64,000 nucleotides of DNA from Methylobacterium mesophilicum SR1.6/6 (lineage in GTDB: Bacteria > Pseudomonadota > Alphaproteobacteria > Rhizobiales > Beijerinckiaceae). A program made the position numbers and the translations under genes. Positions 27,331 to 38,600 of this stretch are shown one piece after another. The stretch is taken from assembly GCF_000364445.2 (NCBI RefSeq), contig NZ_CP043538.1:3987447-4051446 (forward strand), given 5' to 3'. The notes under the pieces were generated by a model. That model did no database searches, had not been told where the DNA came from, and worked only from the letters and a program-made list of their open reading frames with translations. Within the stretch, counting starts at the first letter, position 1. Each line of letters begins with the position of its first letter.

Positions 27331-28680
27331 ATGCAGCCCGCACCCATGCCGACTCGCACAGACCCGGATCCCGAGCCCGGTCCCGGACCGCGCGCCGACG
27401 ACCTGCTCGCCTGGTACGACCGGCACCGGCGCGTGCTGCCGTGGCGGGCGCTGGCCGGCGAGGTGCCCGATCCCTACCGGGTCTGGCTCTCCGAGGTGAT
27501 GCTGCAGCAGACCACAATCGCGGCGGTCCGCCCGTATTTCGAGCGCTTCCTGACCCGGTTTTCCGACGTGTTCGCCTTGGCCGACGCCCCCGAGGAGGCG
27601 GTGATGTCGGCCTGGGCCGGGCTCGGCTACTATTCCCGCGCGCGCAATCTCCACGCCTGCGCCAAGGCGGTGGCGGCGGCGGGCGGCCGGTTTCCCGACA
27701 CGGCCGAGGGCCTGCGCAAACTGCCGGGCATCGGCGCCTACACGGCGGGGGCCATCGCGGCGATCGCCTTCGACCGGCCTGAGGCCGCCGTCGACGGTAA
27801 CGTCGAGCGGGTCTTAAGCCGCGCTTACGCGGTGGAGACGCCGCTCCCGGGCAGCCGACCGGAGATCCGGCGTCTGACGCAGGCGCTGGTGCCCGCGGAC
27901 CGGCCGGGCGACTTCGCGCAGGCCCTCATGGATCTCGGCGCGACGATCTGCACGCCCAAGCGCCCCGCCTGCGCGCTCTGTCCGTGGATGCGGCCCTGCC
28001 GCGCCCGTTCGCTCGGCACGCAGGAGACGTTCCCACGCAAGATCAGGGTGGCCAAGGGCGCTCTGCGCCGCGGCGCGGCCTTCGTGGCGATTCGCAGCGG
28101 TGACGAGGCGGTGCTTCTGCGGACCCGCCCGCCCGAGGGACTTCTCGGCAACATGGCCGAGCCGCCGGGCGGCGCCTGGGAGGCGGATTACGATCCCGCG
28201 GCCGCGCTCTTGGACGCGCCTCTCGACGCCCGCTGGAAGCGGCTTCCGGGGCTCGTCCGCCACGGCTTCACGCATTTCCCGCTGGAGCTGACGGTGTTCG
28301 CGGCCCGGGTGGCGCTGTCGACGCCGGCGCCTCCCGGCATGCGCTTCACGCCGCGCGCGGCCCTCGACGACGAGCCGCTGCCCGGCCTGATGCGCAAGGT
28401 CCTGGCCCACGCCTTCGATCCGAAGCCGGAGCCCGAGAAGAAGCCGCGCGGACGCCCCAGGAAGGAGCCGCCGCCGATGCCGCTGCTCGCGGCGATGGAG
28501 CCGCCGGTGTCCATGCCGGATCCTGAGCCGCGCCCCAGCGTACGCGCCGTGCCGAAGCCGCGGCCGAAGGCGCCGCCGACGCCGCCGCCCGAGGCGGACG
28601 AACTGTTCGAAGGTGAGGTCGAGCCGCCCGCCGCTCCGGCAGCGCCGCGACGCCGGGGACCGGCGCGAAACCGGTCGTGA
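27331..28680 (+). CDS. mutY: A/G-specific adenine DNA glycosylase MutY with AT-hook tail
   Basis: A 449-residue MutY. The catalytic glutamate is in SEVMLQQT, the helix-hairpin-helix is LPGIGAYTAGAI followed by the catalytic aspartate in AVDGNVERV, and the [4Fe-4S] ligands follow C-x6-C-x2-C-x5-C (CTPKRPACALCPWMRPC). A Nudix-like C-terminal domain for 8-oxoG recognition follows to about residue 360. The last 88 or so residues are an added low-complexity tail rich in P, K and E with an AT-hook core PRGRPRK at residues 372-378 (28444-28464). E. coli MutY is 350 residues, so the tail is extra. It removes adenine mispaired with 8-oxoguanine. Start ATG 27331 or 27346. Confidence 0.95.
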   Translation: MQPAPMPTRTDPDPEPGPGPRADDLLAWYDRHRRVLPWRALAGEVPDPYRVWLSEVMLQQTTIAAVRPYFERFLTRFSDVFALADAPEEAVMSAWAGLGYYSRARNLHACAKAVAAAGGRFPDTAEGLRKLPGIGAYTAGAIAAIAFDRPEAAVDGNVERVLSRAYAVETPLPGSRPEIRRLTQALVPADRPGDFAQALMDLGATICTPKRPACALCPWMRPCRARSLGTQETFPRKIRVAKGALRRGAAFVAIRSGDEAVLLRTRPPEGLLGNMAEPPGGAWEADYDPAAALLDAPLDARWKRLPGLVRHGFTHFPLELTVFAARVALSTPAPPGMRFTPRAALDDEPLPGLMRKVLAHAFDPKPEPEKKPRGRPRKEPPPMPLLAAMEPPVSMPDPEPRPSVRAVPKPRPKAPPTPPPEADELFEGEVEPPAAPAAPRRRGPARNRS

Positions 28681-28786
28681 ACCCGTCACGCCCCCACTCC
28701 GGAGCTTGCCGGGGACGAGAGCCCGGAACGACGGCACCCGGGCGATACGGTCCTCGATCGAGACCTTGCGCCGATGCCATCCTCTC

Positions 28787-28872
28787 CGTCATCGCGAGCG
28801 TAGCGAAGCGACCCGGGCCGGCGCGACGTCCGACATCGTCGCGCTGAGCGGATTGCTTCGCAGTCCTGGCAA
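28787..28872. repeat. Palindromic repeat, family A, copy 4
   Basis: The left arm is CGTCATCGCGAGCGTAGCGA followed by AGCGACCCGGGC. The right arm is GCGGATTGCTTCGCAGTCCT with GGCAAAGG. It sits in the 205-nt gap between the convergent mutY and ccrM genes. The core is the same as in the other four copies. Confidence 0.75.
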
Positions 28873-28885
28873 AGGCGGCGGCGAT

Positions 28886-30649
<1,764 letters not shown>

Positions 30650-31000
30650 ATGTCGTTTGGTTTCGGAAAGTTCGCTGTTTCGTTCGGAATGCTCGCCACC
30701 GTCCTCAGCACCACCCTCCCGGCCGCCGCGCAGAGCGGAGCGGCCTCCTGGTACGGCAGTGGCCACCGCACCGCGAACGGCGAGCGTTTCAACCCCAACG
30801 GGATGACCGCCGCCCACCGCAGCCTGCCCTTCGGCACCCGCGTCCGCGTCGAGAACACGCGCACCGGCCGCTCGGTGGTCGTTCGCATCAACGACCGCGG
30901 TCCGTTCGTGCGCGGCCGCATCATCGACCTGTCGCGCGGCTCGGCCCGCGCCCTCGGGATGGGCGGCACGACCTACGTGTCCCTGCACGTCCTGCACTGA
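30650..31000 (+). CDS. Minimal RlpA-like (double-psi beta-barrel) secreted protein
   Basis: A 116-residue protein with a signal peptide (cleavage probably after LPAAAQ). It is followed only by the RlpA core: ASWYGSGHRTANGERFNP, TAAHRSLPFGTRVRV, VRINDRGPFVRGRIIDLS and ALGMGG. The catalytic aspartate of RlpA transglycosylases is in NDRGP. No SPOR domain and no lipobox are present, so it is a soluble periplasmic version that would act on peptidoglycan glycan strands. An upstream AAGGGA lies before ATG 30650. Confidence 0.9.
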   Translation: MSFGFGKFAVSFGMLATVLSTTLPAAAQSGAASWYGSGHRTANGERFNPNGMTAAHRSLPFGTRVRVENTRTGRSVVVRINDRGPFVRGRIIDLSRGSARALGMGGTTYVSLHVLH

Positions 31001-31111
31001 CGGTTTCGAACCGGGGCCGCCCTTCCAGGAGCGGGCAGGGCGCGTCCCGGGCGTTGTCGGGGCCGATGCGAGGCCCCATCTGCTGCCGGGTTCAGCCCGG
31101 ATCAACCGCCC

Positions 31112-31426
31112 ATGCCCAAGCCCCTCATCGTCGACATCCCGCATGACCTCGGCCGCGACGAGGCCAAGCGGCGCCTCGAACACGGCACCGATCAGGCGCG
31201 GGCCTTCCTGGCCAAGAGCGGCATCGCGGTAGACCAGTTAGCCTGGACGGGCGACCGGCTCGATTTCGGCGTCTCCGCCATGGCCCAGAAGGTCGCCGGC
31301 ACCATCGACGTGGGTGCCGAGAGCGTCCGCCTCGAGGTGAAGCTGCCGTTCCTCCTGGCTCTGTTCGCCGAGAAGATCCAGAAGGTGGCGAGTAAGGAAG
31401 GCAATCTCCTGCTGACCAAGAAGTAG
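31112..31426 (+). CDS. Polyhydroxyalkanoate system family protein
   Basis: A 104-residue protein of the PHA_gran_rgn family: N-terminal IVDIPHDLGRDEAKRRLE, then the DRLDFGVSAMAQKVAGTIDV core, and VRLEVKLPFLLALFAEKI near the end. Members are found near PHA synthesis genes and are thought to associate with storage granules, consistent with a PHB-making methylotroph. No phaC, phaP or phaR gene adjoins it. It is one of the better indicators of lifestyle in the window. Confidence 0.85.
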   Translation: MPKPLIVDIPHDLGRDEAKRRLEHGTDQARAFLAKSGIAVDQLAWTGDRLDFGVSAMAQKVAGTIDVGAESVRLEVKLPFLLALFAEKIQKVASKEGNLLLTKK

Positions 31427-31506
31427 CGATCCGGAACCCGAGCGGCGGGACCTTGTTTCCGCCCGAACGGCGCAGATCCGCGCCGTGGGTCTCGCGGAGG
31501 ATAGAG

Positions 31507-31740
31507 TTGCCCCAGTTCATGCTCGCCGACCCGGGACAGGTCCCCGAGGTGCCGCCGCAGCCGATCCCGGCGCCGGACCGGCCCTATGAACCGCCGCAGG
31601 CGCCGACGCAGCCACCCGGGCCGGAGATCCCCGGCAACACCCCGGCCGAGGCGCCGGGCATCCAGCCGCCCGAGATCCCGGTGAATGATCCCGGCGCGCC
31701 GGAGATCAGCCCGCCGGGGCCCGCGAACCCGATCGCCTGA
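31507..31740 (+). CDS. Proline-rich small protein of unknown function
   Basis: A 77-residue, extremely proline-, glutamate- and alanine-rich protein with no signal peptide or membrane helix visible. It would be intrinsically disordered. A strong ribosome site GGAGG (31496-31500) lies 6 nt before TTG 31507, which decides the start; the first ATG (31519) is too far. Composition could arise from the GC-rich background, but the ribosome site and absence of rare codons favour a real gene. Confidence 0.5.
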   Translation: MPQFMLADPGQVPEVPPQPIPAPDRPYEPPQAPTQPPGPEIPGNTPAEAPGIQPPEIPVNDPGAPEISPPGPANPIA

Positions 31741-31807
31741 CGGGCGCCGGCTCCGAACGGGGCGGCGCCGTTTGAACAGGCCGCCCCGCACTGCCATAAG
31801 CCGGCCC

Positions 31808-33610
31808 ATGGCCGCTCCCCCGCTCCTCACCCTTCAGGACGTCGCGCTCACCTTCGGCGGCACGCCGCTGATCACCCGCGCCGACCTCGCCATCGCGCCC
31901 GGCGAGCGAACCTGCCTGGTGGGCCGGAACGGCTCCGGCAAATCGACGCTCATGAAGATCGCCGCCGGCCTCGTCGAACCCGACAGGGGGCGCCGGTTCG
32001 TCCAGCCCGGCACGACGATCCGCTATCTCGCCCAGGAGCCGGACTTTTCCGGCTTCGCGACCACGCTGGACTTCGTCGAGGCCGGCCTGCCGCCGGGGGA
32101 GTCAACGCACCGCGCACGCTACCTGCTGGAGTGTCTCGGGCTGACCGGCGCGGAGGATCCGACCAAGCTCTCGGGCGGCGAGGGACGGCGCACGGCGCTC
32201 GCGCAGGCGCTGGCCCCGGAGCCGGACGTCCTGCTCCTCGACGAGCCCACCAATCATCTCGATCTCCCCGCCATCGAGTGGCTGGAGTCGGAGCTGAAGG
32301 GCACCCGCGCGGCCCTCGTCCTGATCAGCCACGATCGGCGCTTCCTCTCCGCCCTGTCGCGAGCCACGATCTGGCTCGACCGCGGCGAGACCCGGCGGAT
32401 CGACCAGGGCTTCTCCAGCTTCGAGGCGTGGCGCGACGCCTTCTTCGAGGAGGAGGAGCGCGACCAGCACAAGCTCGACCGCAAGATTGTCGCCGAGGAA
32501 CACTGGCTGCGCTACGGCGTCACCGCCCGGCGCAAGCGCAACGTCCGGCGACTGGGCAACCTGCACGAGTTGCGCAAGAACCGCCGCGAGGTCCGCAGGC
32601 CGGTCGGCAACGTCAGCATGCAGGCCTCCGACGCTGAATCCTCGGGCAGCCTCGTGGTGGAGGCGCGCGACATCGCGAAGTCCTACGGCGATCGCACCAT
32701 CGTCGACGGATTGTCCCTGCGGGTCATGCGGGGCGACCGGCTCGGCATCGTCGGCGCCAACGGCGCCGGAAAGAGCACGCTGATCAATCTGCTGATGGGC
32801 CAGCTCGCACCGGATGCCGGGCAGGTCGTGCTCGGTACCAACCTGCTCCCGGTGGTGCTCGATCAGGCCCGGGCGGTGCTGGAGCCCGGCATGACCGTCA
32901 CCGACGTGCTCACCGGCGGCCGGGGCGACAGCGTGACCGTCAACGGCCAGAGCCGCCACGTCATCGGCTACCTGAAGGACTTTCTGTTCAATCCCGAGCA
33001 GGCCAGGACACCGGTCTCGGTGCTGTCGGGCGGCGAGCGGAATCGCCTGCTGATCGCCCGGGCGCTCGCCCAGCCGGCCAACCTCCTGGTCCTCGACGAG
33101 CCGACCAACGACCTGGATCTGGAGACCCTCGACCTGCTCCAAGAGATGCTGGGCGACTACCAGGGCACGCTGATCCTCGTGAGCCACGACCGCGACTTCC
33201 TCGATCGCGTGGTCGGCAGCGTGCTGGTCTCCGAGGGGGCGGGACGCTGGGTGGACTATGCCGGCGGCTACAGCGACATGCTGATCCAGCGCGGGCAGGG
33301 GATCGAGGCACGCACCGTCGCCCCGAAGACCAAGGAGCCGCGGGAGCGGTCCGCTCCGTCCGTATCGCAGCCGGCGGGCAAGCCGAAGCTCGGCTTCAAT
33401 GAGCAGCACGAGTTGAAGACGCTTCCCGCGCGCATGCAGAAGCTCGAAGCCGCGATCGGCCAGCTCCGGGCGCTCCTGGCGGATCCCGACCTCTACGCGC
33501 GCGACCCCGCCCGCTTCGACAAGGCCTCGTCCATGCTGGCGCAGGCCGAGACCGAACTCTCGCAGGCGGAGGATCGCTGGCTCGAACTGGAGATGCTGCA
33601 GACGGGGTGA
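31808..33610 (+). CDS. uup: ABC-F family ATPase Uup
   Basis: A 600-residue soluble protein with two ABC ATPase domains: Walker A GRNGSGKST and GANGAGKST, and signatures LSGGEGRR and LSGGERNR, each followed by LLDEPTNHLD or VLDEPTNDLD. The C-terminal coiled coil (from about residue 535, KTLPARMQKLEAAIGQLRAL) is the Uup-specific DNA-binding domain that suppresses transposon excision in E. coli. There is no membrane partner, so it is not a transporter; ABC-F proteins act on ribosomes. The start ATG 31808 fits the family; upstream in-frame sequence is arginine-rich noise. Confidence 0.92.
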   Translation: MAAPPLLTLQDVALTFGGTPLITRADLAIAPGERTCLVGRNGSGKSTLMKIAAGLVEPDRGRRFVQPGTTIRYLAQEPDFSGFATTLDFVEAGLPPGESTHRARYLLECLGLTGAEDPTKLSGGEGRRTALAQALAPEPDVLLLDEPTNHLDLPAIEWLESELKGTRAALVLISHDRRFLSALSRATIWLDRGETRRIDQGFSSFEAWRDAFFEEEERDQHKLDRKIVAEEHWLRYGVTARRKRNVRRLGNLHELRKNRREVRRPVGNVSMQASDAESSGSLVVEARDIAKSYGDRTIVDGLSLRVMRGDRLGIVGANGAGKSTLINLLMGQLAPDAGQVVLGTNLLPVVLDQARAVLEPGMTVTDVLTGGRGDSVTVNGQSRHVIGYLKDFLFNPEQARTPVSVLSGGERNRLLIARALAQPANLLVLDEPTNDLDLETLDLLQEMLGDYQGTLILVSHDRDFLDRVVGSVLVSEGAGRWVDYAGGYSDMLIQRGQGIEARTVAPKTKEPRERSAPSVSQPAGKPKLGFNEQHELKTLPARMQKLEAAIGQLRALLADPDLYARDPARFDKASSMLAQAETELSQAEDRWLELEMLQTG

Positions 33611-33704
33611 TGGTCGGTCCGTCGAAGCACCTCCCGTGTGGCATCTGCGCCGGGAAAGTCAGCAGACCAGTTGCTGCATCACCGGGAAAGCCAACGACGA
33701 GCGA

Positions 33705-33890
33705 TCACGGCCACCGCTGGCCGAGAAATTCGGCGACGTCCTTCGTCTGCACGCCAACCTGCCTGACAGCGTCCTTGATCCGCTCCTTCGTCACACCGAA
33801 CCTTCGAGCCCAGTACTCAAGCTCCCAATCCTCGTGGACGTTGATCTTGGATTTGTCCTCCGGCTCCCGCCGGCGCAGGTTATCAATCAC
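33705..33890 (-). CDS. DUF3606 small protein
   Basis: A 61-residue DUF3606 protein: DKSKINVHEDWELEYWARRF followed by GVTKERIKDAVRQVG and a short tail. Members are widespread in rhizobia and of unknown function, often small stress-associated soluble proteins. The start is GTG 33890 with AAGGA 8 nt upstream. The base composition of this small gene and its surroundings (33,600-34,000) is less GC-rich than neighbours. It is convergent with uup. Confidence 0.8.
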   Translation of the reverse strand: MIDNLRRREPEDKSKINVHEDWELEYWARRFGVTKERIKDAVRQVGVQTKDVAEFLGQRWP

Positions 33891-34096
33891 TTCAGGTTTC
33901 CTTCTGTGGCAGAAATAAACCTAAGCGATGAATCCGCGGTGGCAAGTGGGATGGCTCGATCGCAGCCGAAATTCTCTGGTCAAAGGCCACCGGCATCGAC
34001 CGATGAGCTTGCAGTGGCCGGCCGTGACACGTCGCGGGTAAGACCCTCCTAGGCATCGTTCCGTTGATCAGCGACACAAACGAAGGCTCGCACCGC

Positions 34097-35587
34097 ATGA
34101 CCGCCTACCAGACCCTCGAACAGCGCTTCGCCCGCCTCGCGGCCCTCGAAGGCGCGGCAGGGATCCTCGGCTGGGACGCGCAGACGCTGATGCCGGACGG
34201 CGCCGCGGAGGCGCGGGGCGACCAACTCGCGATCCTGCGCGGGCTGGCCCACGAGATGCTGACGGCGCCCGCGGCCGCCGAGGAACTCGTCGCCGCCGAG
34301 CGTACGGAGAACCTCGATCCCTGGCCGGCCGCCAACCTGCGGGAGATGCGTCGCGCCCTGGCGCATGCCACCGCCGTCCCCCGCGATCTGGTGGAGGCGA
34401 GTTCCCGGGCCGTGTCCCGCTCCGAGATGGTATGGCGCGAGGCACGCCGCGATTCCAACTTCGCCAAGCTGGAGCCGCACCTCGCCGAGGTTCTGCGCCT
34501 CCAGCGGGAGATCGGGCAGGCGAAGGGCGAGGCCCTCGGCCTGGATCCCTACGACGCGCTGCTCGACAGCTACGATCCCGGCATGCGCCGGACGACGATC
34601 GATCCGCTCTTCGCCGACCTGACCAGCTGGCTGCCGGCGCTGATCGCCCGCGCCCGCGAGATCCAGGCCGCGCGGCCGGCACCGCTGCCGCTCGCCGGCC
34701 CGTTCCCGGTCGAGGTGCAGCGGGCGCTCGGCCTCAGGCTCATGGAGGCCGTGGGGTTCGACTTCACACGCGGGAGGCTCGACATCAGCCTGCACCCGTT
34801 CTGCGGCGGCGCCACGGACGACGTGCGGATCACCACCCGCTACGACGCGGCCGACTTCGGACGCGCTCTGATGGGCGTCCTGCACGAGACCGGCCACGCC
34901 CTGTACGAGCAGGGCCGCCCGGCCTCCTGGCGGCACCAGCCGGTCGGCGCAGCCCGCGGCATGAGCCTGCACGAGAGCCAGTCGCTCATCGTCGAGATGC
35001 AGGCCTGCCGGAGCCGTGAGTTCTTCACCTTCCTGGCGCCGCTGCTGCGCGAGGCCTTCGGGCGGTCAGGACCGGAATGGTCGCCGGAGAACCTGCACGC
35101 GCTCAACACCCGGGTCGCTCCCGGCTTCATCCGGGTGGACGCGGACGAGGCGACCTACCCGGCCCACATCCTCCTGCGCTACCGGCTGGAGACCGCGATG
35201 ATCGCCGGAGACCTCGCCGTGCGCGACCTGCCGGGCGCCTTCAACGACGGCATCCGGGAACTCCTCGGCCTGACTGTGCCGGACGACCGGGTGGGGTGCC
35301 TCCAGGACATCCACTGGCCGAGCGGCGCGTTCGGCTACTTCCCGACCTACACGCTCGGCGCGCTGGCGGCGGCGCAGCTGTTCCGGGCCGCGCAAGCCGC
35401 CGAGCCGGCCCTGCCGGGCTGTCTCGCGGAAGGCGACTTCGCGCCGTTCAGGGACTGGCTGCGGGCCAACGTGCACGCGGTCGGGAGCGTCCTCGGGACC
35501 GACGACCTGCTGACTCGCGCCACCGGTGCGCCGTTGGGCACGGCGGCGTTCCGGGCCCACCTGGAGGCGCGCTATCTGGGCGACTGA
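34097..35587 (+). CDS. M32 family metallocarboxypeptidase (Taq type)
   Basis: A 496-residue zinc carboxypeptidase with HETGH (HExxH) in GVLHETGHALYEQG, the third ligand glutamate in SLHESQSL, and DEATYPAHILLRYRLE and GYFPTYTLGA, all M32 hallmarks. It is a cytoplasmic exopeptidase of broad specificity needing Co or Zn, length typical (about 500). ATG 34097 (MTAYQTLEQRF) fits the family start. The gene stands alone on its strand. Confidence 0.93.
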   Translation: MTAYQTLEQRFARLAALEGAAGILGWDAQTLMPDGAAEARGDQLAILRGLAHEMLTAPAAAEELVAAERTENLDPWPAANLREMRRALAHATAVPRDLVEASSRAVSRSEMVWREARRDSNFAKLEPHLAEVLRLQREIGQAKGEALGLDPYDALLDSYDPGMRRTTIDPLFADLTSWLPALIARAREIQAARPAPLPLAGPFPVEVQRALGLRLMEAVGFDFTRGRLDISLHPFCGGATDDVRITTRYDAADFGRALMGVLHETGHALYEQGRPASWRHQPVGAARGMSLHESQSLIVEMQACRSREFFTFLAPLLREAFGRSGPEWSPENLHALNTRVAPGFIRVDADEATYPAHILLRYRLETAMIAGDLAVRDLPGAFNDGIRELLGLTVPDDRVGCLQDIHWPSGAFGYFPTYTLGALAAAQLFRAAQAAEPALPGCLAEGDFAPFRDWLRANVHAVGSVLGTDDLLTRATGAPLGTAAFRAHLEARYLGD

Positions 35588-35676
35588 CGATCGGTCTCGG
35601 CGGAATCCGCCACCGGCGCCGGTCTGCCGTCGAAGCCGACGAGCGATCATCGCGAACGAGGAACCGGCCGCCGGGC

Positions 35677-38600
35677 CTACAGCGCGACCACGTCTACGGC
35701 GGCCCCCAGCCGCTCCCGCGCGATCTCGGCGACGTGGCGGTGATGGGTGAACAGGATCGGCTGGATCTGCGCTCCGATCTCGGCCAGCGCGTCCAGGCCG
35801 TATCCAGTGCGGGTCTCGTCGAAGGTCGAGAACAGGTCGTCGCCGACGAACGGCGCCGGTTCGGCGCGGCCGGCATAGTCCTCGAGATAGGCGAGCCGCA
35901 GGGCGAGGTAGAGCTGATCGCGGGTGCCCTCGCTCATACCCTCGATCGCCACCGTGCCGCCTCCGGCGCGCTGGCCCGCGAGCTTCGGCGTGTCGGCCTC
36001 GTCATAGGTCTGGGTGAGCCCCGAGAATCCGCCGCCCGTCAGCGCCCGGAACAGCGCGCCAGCCCGCGCCACCAGGGGGTCCTGCTGTCCGGCGCGATGC
36101 CGGGCCATCGCCTGGCTCAGCATCAGGCCGGCGAAGCGCAGGACCGCCCAGGACCGCGCCGACGCCTCGAGGTCGGCCTCGGCGGCCTTGCGCTCGGCCA
36201 GCGCCAGCTCGGCCCCGGTCCCACCCTCCAGCTCCGCCCGGCGCCGCTCGGCCCGGTCCCGGTCAGCAAAGATGACTTGACCGCGCTCGGCCTGCTCCTC
36301 AGCCTCCAGGGCAAGGCGGGCCAGCTCGGCTTCCAACACCTCCGGCGGCAGCGCGCCGAGATCGGCGCGCAGATCGGACTCCGGCAGCCCGTCGGCAGCC
36401 CCGGCGAGGCTGTTGCGCAGCCGAAGCTGCTCGGCCCGGAATCGCTCCCGGGCCATGAGCCGGCCGAACAGCACCTCGATCTCGGGAAGCGGCGCCCCGG
36501 CGAGATCCGGCATCGCCTCGGCGATCTGCCGACCCAGAGCCTCCCGGGACGCATCGCGCAGGTCGGCGGCGGAGCGGGCAGCCGCCTCCGCCTCCTCCCA
36601 GCGCCGGTCCAGCTCGGCGCGGCGCGCGTCGCGGGCCTGGGCGGCGACGAGACGCGCGTGGAGCGTGCGGATGGCACCGGTCGGCGGCGTGCCCGCCAGA
36701 TCGGGGGCCAGCGCGTCGACCAGAGCCGCCGCGGCGCTCCGGAACGCCTCCATGTCGCGCCGGATGCCGGCCGAGCGGCGCTCGAGAGCGGCGCGCTCCG
36801 AGAGTCGGTCGGGCACGGTGCGCCACGCCCCCAGGGCGCCCTCCGCCTCCTCGGGTCGGGCGGCGGCATCGAGCCCGAGGGGCTGGAGCGCCGCCGACCA
36901 TTCAGTGCGCCACGCGGCGCGGCGGCTCTCGGTCTCGTCCCGGGCGGCCTCCAGCCGCTCGGCCGCGGTCTGCGCCGCGCGCAGCGATCCGCCGGTCTGC
37001 AGGTTCGCCTCCCAGCGGCTCGCGAGCGTGGCGACGCGATCCTCGAGCCTGTCGAAGGCTTGCCCGCTGTCGAGCCCGGGCGCCGGGTCGAGGCCGGCAC
37101 GCGCGCCGAGCGCGGCGATCGGCGCCCGTGCGGCGTCGATCTCGGCCCAGATCCTGTCCCGGCCGAGGCGCTGATCCGCGAGCCGCTCCTCGGCCTCGAT
37201 CATGGTCTCGATCTCGGCCAGCCACGCGACCATCTCGGCCGGGGAGGCGGGAACGATCCCGGCCTCCCGCCATGCCTCGCGCCAAGCGGCCTCGCCCTCC
37301 GCGATCTCGGCATCGATCCCGGCCACATCATCCGCGGCCGCGGCAAGGGCCGCTTCCTCCGCGGCGAGACGGTCGAGATCGGCCGCATGGGCAGCGGACC
37401 GGGCGGCGTCGTCCGCGCGCGCGTCCGCAAGCCGATCCGCATCGAGGAGCGCGCGTTCGTAGGTCGCGATCGCGGGCGGTCCCACAGGCCGCCCCGCCTC
37501 CATCGCCTCCCGCAGCGGCGAGAAGGCCGCGTCACGGGCCTCCCGGAGCGCCTCGACCCGCTCCCGCGTGGCGATCGGCCGTCCGGCCTCCCGCGCGCGC
37601 AGCCGCTCGCGGGTCGCGTTGGCCTGACGGAGGGCCGCGTCGCGGTGGTCGGCGGCGCGTTCACGCTCGCGGGTCTTGCCGTCGAGGAGGGTGCGGAAGC
37701 GCGCCACCGTTTCCGGCCGAGGCAGCGGCAGCCGTACCAGCGCGGCGAGGTCCGGGACGGGCGGCGACAGGCGGGCCGCCTGGTTGTGCAGCAGCGCCGT
37801 CTCCCGCCGGATCGTCGCCTCGAGGGTCGCGTGGGCGGCGATTCGCTCGCGCAGGCGTGCGAGGGGCTTCAGCGCCTCGCGCAGCGGGGTTGGGTCGTGC
37901 GTCGCGCCCGCCGCCTCGACCGCCCGGGCCATCCGGTCGCACTCGGTGCGGGCCGCGGCGAGATCGCGGGCGATCTGCTCTTCGGCCGCCGCCAGGAGCC
38001 GATGATCGCGGATCAGCCGCTCGATCCGGGCGCGGGCGGCATCGGTGGGCTGACCGGCTCCCAGAGCCGCGACGTCCGCGGCCCCGATCCGGGCGCGCAG
38101 CCGCTCCAATTCCAGCCCGACCTTATGGGAGTCCCCCTCGATCCGGGGCAGGTCGGCGGCCCCTTTCTCGAAGGCCTTGGTGCCGCTGAGCGCCGCCAGG
38201 ATCTCGTCGGCGCGGAGCGTCAGCCCCGGCTCGACCGCCACAGCCTCGGCCTCGGCGCGGGCGCGGGCGCGGGTCCCCTCGGCGCGCTCTGCCTCGATCT
38301 GCCCGGCGCGGCAGCGTTCGAGGGCGGCGCCGAGGCGCTCGATCCAGGCGGGATCCGCGTCCGCCAGGCCGCGGTCGGTCGACACGCGCTCCTCCAGGGC
38401 ATCGATCTCGGCGAGGATGGGGCGGACGCGCTTCAACCGCTCCAGGCGCGCGCGGGCGACGGCCAGGGCCTTCTGTTCGGTTCGAAGGGCGTCCAGCTGC
38501 TGCGCCGCCGCGGCGATCTCGTCGTTCAGAGACCGCCAATCGCCTACGCGCAGCCCCTTCTCGCGGATGGTCCGGCGGGCCGTCTCGTGGCGCTCCAGCG

